Assembly: GCA_016211955.1 (NCBI GenBank)
Contig: JACRHX010000059.1
Location: 1-23,555, forward strand
Direction of reading: 5' to 3'
DNA length: 23,555 nucleotides
Source: Parcubacteria group bacterium
GTDB taxonomy: Bacteria; Patescibacteriota; Minisyncoccia; UBA6257; JACRHW01
Numbering within the stretch: the first letter of the stretch is position 1; each line of letters begins with the position of its first letter. Below, piece by piece: positions 1 through 6,672 of the stretch. The notes below the pieces were generated by a model. That model worked only from the letters and a program-made list of their open reading frames with translations. It did no database searches and was not told the DNA's origin. The position numbers and the translations under genes are program-made.

Positions 1-1254
1 ATTTGGCAGCTTGTTATTCTTCCTATGTATAATGAGCCTTTTGAGGTAGTAAGAGAGAGTTTTGATGCGCTTGTGGCAACGGGATATCCACGTGAAAAAA
101 TGATCGTCGTTCTAGCGCTCGAGGGGCGTGCTGGGGGGGCTAGTTCTACGATGGGGGATATGGTTCGAGAGCGCTATGCGCCTCATTTTCCCCATCTCCT
201 TATTACTATTCACCCCAGTGATATTTCAGGAGAGCTTAAGGGGAAGGGGGCAAATCAAACATGGGCGGCTCGTGAGGTAAAAAAACAAGTTATTGATCAT
301 CTCGGTATTCCTTATGAGCATATTGTTGTGTCTGTTTTTGATATAGACACAAGGGTAATGCCTGATTATTTTCATTGTCTTACCTATCACTACCTTACTG
401 CGGAAAAACCGCTGCGTTCAAGTTTCCAACCTATTCCGTTGTTTATTAACAACATTTGGGAGGCGCCGGCCTTTGCGCGGGTTTTGAGTTTTGGTTCGAC
501 GTTTTGGCAGATGATGCAACAGGCACGCCCTGAGCGACTTATTACTTTTTCATCGCATTCAATGGCGTTCAAGCCCCTCGTTGAGATTAATTTTTGGCAG
601 ACGAATATGGTTTCAGAGGATTCGCGTATTTTTTACCAATGTTATCTTCACTTCGATGGTGATTGGCAGGTGGTACCTCTTTATTATCCCGTTACGATGG
701 ATGCAAATGTCGCACCAACGTTTTTTGGAACGCTTGTGAATCAGTATAAACAGCAACGAAGGTGGGGGTATGGGGTAGAAAATCTTCCTTACTTTATGTT
801 TAATGCATTTAAGAATAAGAAATTGGCGTTTAAAAAGAAGTTTTCTCATGCCATACAGCTTATTGATGGATTTTGGTCGTGGTCTACGAACAGTATTATG
901 ATGTTTCTTTTGGGTTGGCTTCCTGTACTTGTCGGAACGGAGAGTTTTAGAGTGACCTTGCTTTCATATAATCTCCCGTACCTTACACGCGATATCATGG
1001 TTATCGCCATGTTTGGGCTTATCACCTCCGCAGTGCTAAGTATCTGGCTTCTTCCTCCAAAACCACTCCAATATGGAAAGATGAAATACGCATGGATGTT
1101 TCTCCAGTGGTGGATGACCCCCGCTACTTCTATATTTTTAGGTTGTTTCCCTGCTCTTGAGGCACAAACTCGGCTCATGCTAGGACAATACATGGGCTTT
1201 TGGGTAACCCCGAAGTCAAGAGCGAAAACTGAGAATCTAGAATCTGGAATCTAG
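1..1254 (+). CDS. Family 2 glycosyltransferase, membrane-anchored (5' end outside the window)
   Basis: The reading frame is open from base 1 with protein-like sequence (LVILPMYNEP) before the first ATG at 25, so the gene enters from the left and is truncated by the window. A DxD-type motif (FDIDTRV), a later acidic SEDSR motif and a QQRRW motif follow in the order seen in processive GT2 enzymes, whose QxxRW motif binds the acceptor end. The C-terminal third has several hydrophobic segments (for example IMMFLLGWLPVLV and IMVIAMFGLITSAVLSIWLL), so the enzyme probably sits in the cytoplasmic membrane and uses a nucleotide-sugar donor to build a surface glycan. Donor and product cannot be read from sequence. 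The last codons consist of a 7-bp tandem repeat (1233-1253, GAATCTA/GAATCTG/GAATCTA). Confidence 0.82.
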   Translation: MWQLVILPMYNEPFEVVRESFDALVATGYPREKMIVVLALEGRAGGASSTMGDMVRERYAPHFPHLLITIHPSDISGELKGKGANQTWAAREVKKQVIDHLGIPYEHIVVSVFDIDTRVMPDYFHCLTYHYLTAEKPLRSSFQPIPLFINNIWEAPAFARVLSFGSTFWQMMQQARPERLITFSSHSMAFKPLVEINFWQTNMVSEDSRIFYQCYLHFDGDWQVVPLYYPVTMDANVAPTFFGTLVNQYKQQRRWGYGVENLPYFMFNAFKNKKLAFKKKFSHAIQLIDGFWSWSTNSIMMFLLGWLPVLVGTESFRVTLLSYNLPYLTRDIMVIAMFGLITSAVLSIWLLPPKPLQYGKMKYAWMFLQWWMTPATSIFLGCFPALEAQTRLMLGQYMGFWVTPKSRAKTENLESGI

Positions 1255-1270
1255 AAATGTACAAGTTTGT

Positions 1271-1299
1271 TTGACGAAATGTATTTTTTATGTTATCCT
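1271..1299 (+). promoter_or_regulatory. Sigma70-type promoter for the RNA ligase-like gene
   Basis: TTGACG at 1271-1276 and TATCCT at 1294-1299 are separated by 17 bases, 37 bases upstream of the GTG start at 1336. The ribosome binding site AGGAAAGGGGTGAT follows at about 1318-1330. Confidence 0.6.
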
Positions 1300-1335
1300 A
1301 AACTAGGATCTTGAGTAGGAAAGGGGTGATGTATT

Positions 1336-1911
1336 GTGAGTGAGTACAAACAACACTCAGGGGTACGTCGTGTACCCCTTGGTATTCTTCGTGTTAGGAG
1401 GCCACATCGACCCTACCTTACCGAAGAGGAGTTTCAGCGACTTCTTAATGGCGAGGTGTTGATTGAAGAAAAGGTTGATGGCGCGCCTTACGTTCGTGAG
1501 GAGTCGGGATATGTGTTCTACTGTGAGGACCTGAAATATCAACACAGCATTGCATATAACCGTATTCCTCGGTCACAAGGAGAATTTCCCTCTTTCGTTG
1601 TGTGTTACGATGTGTGGATTATGGATGAAGCACGTTGGGCAGACAGGAGAGAGAAGGAGTATCTTTGTGAGGCAGTAGGGGTTCCGGTGATTCCTCTGGT
1701 ATTTCGTGGCATGATAACTACTAGCGAAATTCCAGTGATTGCCAATCGGATTTCTGCCTTTGGCGAAGAGTGCATAGAGGGGCTTGTGATAAAGAACTAT
1801 GGCACTGATGTCTTTGGTAAATTCATTAACGCGGAGTTCATCTCTGCGCTTGAAGATGCCGAGCATTGGCGCAATAGGCCTCTCGTGGTAAATATACTTG
1901 TTTTTGTATAG
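1336..1911 (+). CDS. Minimal RNA-ligase-type nucleotidyltransferase
   Basis: This 191-aa protein carries the covalent nucleotidyltransferase signature motifs in order: motif I EEKVDG (K46, the expected AMP-accepting lysine, then D48-G49), motif III FVVCYDVWI (about 87-95), motif IV EGLVIKN (E148, K153) and a motif V lysine in FGKFINAEF (K162). Such enzymes adenylate themselves with ATP and then seal RNA or DNA nicks. The spacing and short length resemble Rnl2-like RNA ligases more than DNA ligases. No OB-fold or other C-terminal domain is present, so this is the adenylation core only. The start is GTG, chosen because GGGGTGAT lies seven bases upstream and the only nearby ATG (1329) stops at once. 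It has its own promoter and converges on recG. The substrate is unknown; RNA repair is an inference. Confidence 0.72.
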   Translation: MSEYKQHSGVRRVPLGILRVRRPHRPYLTEEEFQRLLNGEVLIEEKVDGAPYVREESGYVFYCEDLKYQHSIAYNRIPRSQGEFPSFVVCYDVWIMDEARWADRREKEYLCEAVGVPVIPLVFRGMITTSEIPVIANRISAFGEECIEGLVIKNYGTDVFGKFINAEFISALEDAEHWRNRPLVVNILVFV

Positions 1912-1943
1912 AGTCATCTTCGGCGGGAGGTGATTTTTATTTT

Positions 1944-4061
1944 TTACGCTAAATGAAGTTTTGAGGTGAAGGATTCGAGTTTCTCATGAAGTGCGGGGAT
2001 TTCAGTGATAGTGTGATGAGTAAGAAAGAGTTTTGCCTCTTCTTCGGCGATTGCGAGAAGTGCTGGGTTTTTAAGAGTGGACATCACGATATCTGACCAG
2101 CCGCTTTGTTCTTCGCCCAGGAATTCTCCGGGACCACGTAATCTAAGGTCCATCTCGGCAAGCTCAAAACCGCTGTGGGTGGTGGTCATCGCCTTGAGGC
2201 GTCGTTCCTCGAGGTGTACGACCGAGGTGGTAAAGAGGAGACAATAGGATTGGTGTTCATTTCTTCCAATACGGCCTCTAAATTGGTGAAGTTGTGCAAG
2301 TCCAAATCGTTCCGCGCTTTCAATGAGCATAACCGTAGCATTTGGAATATCGACACCTACTTCGACAACAGAGGTGGAGACAAGAATATCAACGGACTTT
2401 TCAGCAAAGGCTTTCATAATAGCTTCTTTTTCATCAGATTTCATTTTTCCGTGGAGTATTCCCACTTTAAGATCAGGAAAGATGAGGCTTTGTAGTTTTT
2501 CATGCTCATCTTTTACTGTTTTCACCTCCCACCAGAGCATTTTTTGTTGTGTTGGAAGTTTTTTTATATCTTCGCTTGGTGCGGATGTCTCAATACGGGG
2601 ACATATGACAAATGCCTGAAATCCCTTTTTAACCTGACTACGTACAAATTCGTAGGCTTGCATGCGGTTTTCGGGTGATACAATCTTGGTTGTTATTTTT
2701 TTTCTTCCTTTTGGCATCTCATCAAGTACTGAAATATCCATATCCCCAAAAACGGTGAGAGCAAGTGTGCGGGGGATGGGCGTCGCGGTCATGCTGAGGA
2801 CATGGGGATGCACTACATGTTTATCTCGCGTAAGAATGGCGCGTTGTTCGACACCGAAGCGGTGTTGTTCGTCGATAACTATGAGTGCCGGATGTGCCAA
2901 CACCACTTCTTTTTCTAAGAGGGCGTGGGTACCAATTACGATGTTTATTTTTCCTGATCGTATACTTTTGAGAAGTATTGGTTTTTGGGTCTCTGAGGAG
3001 AGGCCTTCGAAAGCATAGTGGTATTTTTTTCCCGCTATGAGACCTATTGCAATTGGATATGCTTGAAATAAGCGTATAAATGTCTCAAAGTGTTGGCGGG
3101 CAAGGATTTCAGTGGGTGCCATGATAATAATCTGGCGTTTATTGAGGACGGTATTCAGAGCAAGAATTGCAGATACCACTGTTTTTCCAGAGCCCACATC
3201 ACCATTAAGAAGTCTCTGCATGGGTGTTGCCTCGCCCGTGTTTTTAAGCATCGTCCATGTCGCTCTTTTTTGAGCCTCGGTGAGGGTGAAGGGGAGTGTA
3301 TCTATGAACTGTTTTATTTCTTCAAGATGAATAGTAAGTGGAACTCCACTATTGTAGTTTTCCTTTTTTCTTTGTTCTCGGGCCAAGGAGACGAGAAAAA
3401 GGTGTTCGAAGATAAAGCGTTGATGTGCGTGTGACGCCTCCTCGAGAGTCTTTGGATAGTGGATGGCGTAGAGTGCATCTTTGAGAAGTGGAATGTTGTT
3501 TCTTGTAAGGATCTCGTGGGGAATGTATTCAGGAAGCTCCTTTACCCACTCAAGCAGAGAGCTTAAAAAATAGCGTATTGCTTTTGAAGTGATACCCTTC
3601 GTTTCTCGATAGATAGGGATAATACGCCCCGTATGTGTTGTGTCTCGCATGGGTGCTCCGATAAGTTCATAGAGGGGATTTGATAGATACATTCCATGCT
3701 GATCCTCGGCTACTTTTCCGGCGAGATTGACCATTGCTCCTTCTGCGAGAGCCTTTCCAATATAAGGTTGGTTAAACCAAATCGCTTTTATTGCCCCCGA
3801 TTCATCTTCAACAACGATTTCAGTAATCGCCATGTGTTTTTTAAATGAACGGTGGGTGTGGGATCGGATAATAACCCCTTGTACTACGTAATCTGCGCCT
3901 GGGGTTATTTCATCTATTTTAGTGATGTGTGAAAGATCTTCATAACGTGTAGGAAAGAAAAACAAAAGATCACCCACGGTCTTAAGACCAAGTTTTTCCA
4001 ATTTTTTAGAAAATTTAGGTCCAATGCGAGAGAGAGATGTAAGGGGTGTGTCGAGAGACAT
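1944..4061 (-). CDS. recG: ATP-dependent DNA helicase RecG
   Basis: RecG is a superfamily 2 translocase that remodels stalled forks and Holliday junctions. The 705-aa length is normal. Visible parts are an N-terminal wedge/OB region (about 1-150), Walker A GDVGSGKT (287-294), the DEQHRFG box (397-403), MTATPIPRT (424-432), and the helicase C-terminal motifs STSVVEVGVD and QFRGRIGR (593-600), followed by the RecG tail GFELAEMDLRLRGPGEFLG. The ATG at 4061 has a GAAGGGG-type binding site about 12 bases upstream. It is the last gene of a minus-strand operon, starting 27 bases after the Nudix-like gene ends. All motor motifs look intact. Confidence 0.97.
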   Translation of the reverse strand: MSLDTPLTSLSRIGPKFSKKLEKLGLKTVGDLLFFFPTRYEDLSHITKIDEITPGADYVVQGVIIRSHTHRSFKKHMAITEIVVEDESGAIKAIWFNQPYIGKALAEGAMVNLAGKVAEDQHGMYLSNPLYELIGAPMRDTTHTGRIIPIYRETKGITSKAIRYFLSSLLEWVKELPEYIPHEILTRNNIPLLKDALYAIHYPKTLEEASHAHQRFIFEHLFLVSLAREQRKKENYNSGVPLTIHLEEIKQFIDTLPFTLTEAQKRATWTMLKNTGEATPMQRLLNGDVGSGKTVVSAILALNTVLNKRQIIIMAPTEILARQHFETFIRLFQAYPIAIGLIAGKKYHYAFEGLSSETQKPILLKSIRSGKINIVIGTHALLEKEVVLAHPALIVIDEQHRFGVEQRAILTRDKHVVHPHVLSMTATPIPRTLALTVFGDMDISVLDEMPKGRKKITTKIVSPENRMQAYEFVRSQVKKGFQAFVICPRIETSAPSEDIKKLPTQQKMLWWEVKTVKDEHEKLQSLIFPDLKVGILHGKMKSDEKEAIMKAFAEKSVDILVSTSVVEVGVDIPNATVMLIESAERFGLAQLHQFRGRIGRNEHQSYCLLFTTSVVHLEERRLKAMTTTHSGFELAEMDLRLRGPGEFLGEEQSGWSDIVMSTLKNPALLAIAEEEAKLFLTHHTITEIPALHEKLESFTSKLHLA

Positions 4062-4088
4062 AATGGTTGGGTACCCCTTCAGGTATTT

Positions 4089-4697
4089 TTAGGCGGAAAC
4101 CCACTTAAAATAGGTGCTTTTATCCGATTGGTTTTCTATATATCCATCAGGATTGTACTGTGAGGTATTTAATTCAACCTCAAAGAGATAGTGTGTGGCT
4201 TGCATGGTAAGTCCAGGAAAGCTTGGTGAGTCTTGGCGAATGCCTCCTGTGCCTTTGCTGGTAGTTGGTATTTCTCCTGTTATACCAAGTTCTTCTTGAA
4301 TTGCTCGATTTATCATTTCTTGATTAGGTGTTTCTCCTGCCTTGATTTTCTCGGCCATAGAGCCCTCGAGAGTTCGTCTTCGTTCTCTCCCGTCTTTGAA
4401 TATTTGTTTTTTCTCGACTAATTTTAAACGATTACCGGTTGTTGGATCTGTATAATATACATCGATATAGGTAATCGATACTTTGCGAATCAACTCGCCG
4501 GATTCTTCTATTTCGAGAATGGCTTCACCCCCCATGACCTCTTTTACGAGATGGTCTAGGGTTTTTGCGCTTCCCTTTCCCCAGTCTTCAAAGGGTATAT
4601 TATGTTGTTTGAGCAAAATGAGGAGATCTTGTTTTGCTTTTTCAAACCCACCTTGTTCTTTGGTGGATTGCGTATTTTTTTGGTCTGGTGTATACAT
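4089..4697 (-). CDS. Nudix-like domain protein
   Basis: A 202-aa protein of uncertain function. The middle contains AGETPNQEMINRAIQEELGI, which follows the Nudix box pattern GE-x-RE-x-EE-x-G: the terminal EE and G are kept, but the first glutamate of the RE pair is alanine and the spacing is one residue longer than canonical, so catalysis may be altered. The region before it (DVYYTDPTTGNRLKLVEKKQ) is beta-rich, as expected for a Nudix fold. The start is set at the ATG at 4697, 13 bases after the stop of the TrmB-like gene; the longer open frame to 4775 would overlap that gene. No clear ribosome binding site is seen, so translation may be coupled to the upstream gene. It may hydrolyse or only bind a nucleoside-diphosphate-linked ligand. 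Confidence 0.55.
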   Translation of the reverse strand: MYTPDQKNTQSTKEQGGFEKAKQDLLILLKQHNIPFEDWGKGSAKTLDHLVKEVMGGEAILEIEESGELIRKVSITYIDVYYTDPTTGNRLKLVEKKQIFKDGRERRRTLEGSMAEKIKAGETPNQEMINRAIQEELGITGEIPTTSKGTGGIRQDSPSFPGLTMQATHYLFEVELNTSQYNPDGYIENQSDKSTYFKWVSA

Positions 4698-4710
4698 ATT
4701 TTTGAATTGA

Positions 4711-5436
4711 TTATAATTTACTAAAGAGAAGTTTAAACACTGTTTTTTGAAAATCTGCAATTGACTGATTTTCAATCATAAGTGCCGTCTCCGTAGTATA
4801 ATCTATAATTGCCACCGTGTCTTTATAGACTATTTGGGTAATATTATTGTCAAATAATCCAAACTCTTTTGGGATTATTTTGATTGTTTTATCAATGGAT
4901 TGTTCTGCGGCATTTTTCGTAGCTTCATTGGTGATCATAAATCGACCTAATCGTTTTTTGTCCCTAAGCTCTTTATAGTTCTTTGGGAGATATTTTCCTG
5001 CCTCTGCGATATTTTTGCGTGAATTATAGCGATACAACACATCATCTTTATCAAGACGTGTTACCACATCTTCAAAGACACTCATAATACCCTTTCGTCC
5101 TTCAAGAAAGGTAATTTTTGGTTTTCGTTCTCCTTGTTCAACCCGTGCTTTAAGCTCTAGAACAAGCGAGTTAATTTCTTGAAGAGCATCCTCGGCAACG
5201 CGATGAATCGTTTCTGGACTTGCCGCGACGTAGCGTCGGCGTTTTTTGGAGGGTGAGATGGCTATTATTTCCTTTTCTTGAAGAGCCGGGAGGAGAAGGT
5301 AGAGGGCGGGTCTATGAATACCCGTCTTCCTGCTTATATCTGATATGGTACTCGGACCAAGATCAATGAGTGCAAGGTATACATCTATCTCTTTGTCATC
5401 GAGGCCTATTTTTTTTAAAATACGATGAGGATCCAT
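4711..5436 (-). CDS. TrmB-family transcriptional regulator
   Basis: This 241-aa protein begins with a winged helix-turn-helix of the TrmB/MarR type: an LGLDDKEIDVYLALIDLGP-like helix, then STISDISRKTGIHRPALYLLLPAL (about 30-55) and a wing with basic residues SKKRRRYV. A helical linker (about 75-105) is followed by a C-terminal ligand or effector domain starting near KITFLEGRKGIMSVFEDV, the arrangement of TrmB-like sensors. It is the first gene of the minus operon with the Nudix-like gene and recG, and is divergent from the HD hydrolase gene. The shared intergenic region has three inverted repeats that could be its operators. The ligand is unknown. The ATG at 5436 lacks a strong ribosome binding site. 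Confidence 0.8.
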   Translation of the reverse strand: MDPHRILKKIGLDDKEIDVYLALIDLGPSTISDISRKTGIHRPALYLLLPALQEKEIIAISPSKKRRRYVAASPETIHRVAEDALQEINSLVLELKARVEQGERKPKITFLEGRKGIMSVFEDVVTRLDKDDVLYRYNSRKNIAEAGKYLPKNYKELRDKKRLGRFMITNEATKNAAEQSIDKTIKIIPKEFGLFDNNITQIVYKDTVAIIDYTTETALMIENQSIADFQKTVFKLLFSKL

Positions 5437-5458
5437 ATTTTTGTATTTTATGTAAAAT

Positions 5459-5486
5459 ATTTATACATATTTAATTTAGTATAAAT
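5459..5486. promoter_or_regulatory. Inverted repeat, candidate operator 1
   Basis: ATTTATAC (5459-5466) and GTATAAAT (5479-5486) form an 8-bp inverted repeat with a 12-base spacer, just upstream of the TrmB-like gene in the AT-rich divergent intergenic region. A role as an autoregulatory operator is inferred from position. Confidence 0.4.
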
Positions 5487-5496
5487 CATAGTAAAA

Positions 5497-5515
5497 ATAA
5501 GTCAATAAGACTTAT
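5497..5515. promoter_or_regulatory. Inverted repeat, candidate operator 2
   Basis: ATAAGTC (5497-5503) and GACTTAT (5509-5515) form a perfect 7-bp inverted repeat around a 5-base centre. The compact 19-bp size suits a dimeric helix-turn-helix protein such as the adjacent TrmB-like regulator. Confidence 0.4.
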
Positions 5516-5533
5516 ACACATCTTTTTTATTAC

Positions 5534-5561
5534 ACATTTGTATATTTTTTAAGACAAATGT
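5534..5561. promoter_or_regulatory. Inverted repeat, candidate operator 3
   Basis: ACATTTGT (5534-5541) and ACAAATGT (5554-5561) form an 8-bp inverted repeat with a 12-base spacer, the same spacer length as repeat 1. It lies about 60 bases upstream of the HD hydrolase start, so it could control that gene. Confidence 0.38.
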
Positions 5562-5622
5562 ATGGAAATTCATCATAATAGAGATAGAAATACCTTGAAA
5601 AAGGAATAAAGGAGAAAAAACC

Positions 5623-6132
5623 ATGAGAACAGCAGTTGAGGTAAGAGAAGCGGTGCATAGAACGTTTTTACTCCACACTGATTTTGCAAAAAAGCCATCA
5701 AAGGCGGTACGTAAGTGGGATAGTAAGACACCCTACGCTGTGCATCCGACATGGTGTGGACTCACGATTTTGTGTGAAGAGAAGATTGCCGAGGAGGATC
5801 GGTATGATTATGCAGAGGCGCTTTTCTATCACGACATTCTTGAGGACACGAATGCGAGCCTGCCACCGTGTGTATCCGATCGAGTGAGGGAGCTGGTCGA
5901 AGGGATGACGTTTATGGGCGGTAGTGTGGAAGAAATGGAGCGTGTGTGGGAGCGAGGCAATGAGATCATTCTTTTGAAGCTTTATGATAAGGTTTCCAAT
6001 CTCATGGATAGCGATTGGATGCCTAAGGAAAAGAAGGACAAGTATATTGCTTACACAAGAAAACTGCTTACTATCGTGAAGAGAGAGTACGGAGGCTTGA
6101 ATATCACAAAGATTGCAGAAGCGATGTGCTGA
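5623..6132 (+). CDS. HD-domain hydrolase, small alarmone hydrolase-like
   Basis: This 169-aa protein matches the HD phosphohydrolase layout of RelA/SpoT and MESH1 (p)ppGpp hydrolases: PYAVHP with H41, the HD pair plus ED in FYHDILEDT (H70, D71, E74, D75) and the late YDKVSNL (D122, N126). These are the metal-binding and catalytic positions of the family. There is no synthetase or regulatory domain, so it would be a stand-alone hydrolase of an alarmone or related nucleotide. The start is supported by AAAGGAG 9 bases upstream of the ATG. It is followed by two small ORFs that share the transcript to the terminator at 6468. Substrate assignment is by motif resemblance only; other HD nucleotidases are possible. 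Confidence 0.72.
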   Translation: MRTAVEVREAVHRTFLLHTDFAKKPSKAVRKWDSKTPYAVHPTWCGLTILCEEKIAEEDRYDYAEALFYHDILEDTNASLPPCVSDRVRELVEGMTFMGGSVEEMERVWERGNEIILLKLYDKVSNLMDSDWMPKEKKDKYIAYTRKLLTIVKREYGGLNITKIAEAMC

Positions 6133-6165
6133 TAAAGGCATAGATCTAAAATGAAGGGAGATGAT

Positions 6166-6216
6166 ATGGTGGAAAACTTACAGTCGTACCTTATCAGCAT
6201 GTTGTGGGATGAGTAA
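6166..6216 (+). CDS. Mini-ORF of 16 codons between the HD gene and the 67-aa gene
   Basis: ATG at 6166 follows AAGGGAG (6154-6160) at ideal spacing and encodes MVENLQSYLISMLWDE before TAA. It sits on the same transcript as its neighbours. It may be a translated leader for the next gene or a real micropeptide. Evidence is limited to the ribosome binding site and position. Confidence 0.3.
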   Translation: MVENLQSYLISMLWDE

Positions 6217-6254
6217 TCCTTCCACAACAACCGAAAGGAAAGGAGGTGATAAGA

Positions 6255-6458
6255 ATGGCGTATGGAGAATGGGCAGAGGCGTACCGTGCTCTTGGTGAGG
6301 TAAATCGTCAAGAACGTTTGCGTGAGGAAATTCGTGAGATTGATAGACAATTTTATCGCCGTCAGGCAGCAAACGCGACCGATTGGCAAACGAGAGAGTT
6401 TTACGAGGGTCTTTCTGGGGATTACGACACGAGCCAGTATGAGGAGTCTGGGCAGTAA
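6255..6458 (+). CDS. Small charged helical protein, unknown function
   Basis: A 67-aa protein rich in Arg and Glu, starting MAYGEWAEAYRALGEVN and probably mostly alpha-helical (about 5-45), with an acidic polar tail. I do not recognise a family. The ATG at 6255 is preceded by AAAGGAGGTGAT, one of the best Shine-Dalgarno matches in the window; a GTG at 6246 lies inside that binding site and is unlikely to be used. It is the last gene before a clear terminator, in a likely operon with the HD hydrolase. Co-transcription could mean a partner or antitoxin-like role, but nothing in the sequence proves it. Confidence 0.62.
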   Translation: MAYGEWAEAYRALGEVNRQERLREEIREIDRQFYRRQAANATDWQTREFYEGLSGDYDTSQYEESGQ

Positions 6459-6467
6459 ATAAAATAA

Positions 6468-6499
6468 GCCACTCAATTTGAGTGGCGTTCTCTTTTTTA
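6468..6499 (+). terminator. Intrinsic terminator after the HD hydrolase operon
   Basis: GCCACTCA (6468-6475) pairs with TGAGTGGC (6479-6486) around a 3-base loop, followed by GTTCTCTTTTTT. Confidence 0.85.
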
Positions 6500-6511
6500 T
6501 GCAAGTTTGTT

Positions 6512-6551
6512 AATAACGTAATAAAATAATACACTATTTTATTACGTTATT
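6512..6551. repeat. Perfect 17-bp inverted repeat
   Basis: AATAACGTAATAAAATA (6512-6528) and its exact reverse complement (6535-6551) flank a 6-base centre, ATACAC. There is no T-tract like that of a terminator and no coding sequence. It lies between the terminator at 6468 and the SelO-like gene. It could be a large operator, a cruciform or a remnant of a small mobile repeat. Confidence 0.7.
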
Positions 6552-6672
6552 TTACTATGATTAAAGGGTAAATTGGACATTTTATTTAGAAAAGCTACAT
6601 ATTTGTAATAATTTTAATACAAAATAATACTTTTATGGCAGGATAAGGATATGAAATAACATATATACATCT

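Noticed and set aside
1233..1253. 7-bp tandem repeat at the end of the glycosyltransferase gene
   Set aside because: Only three units; probably local slippage at the C-terminus with no evident function.
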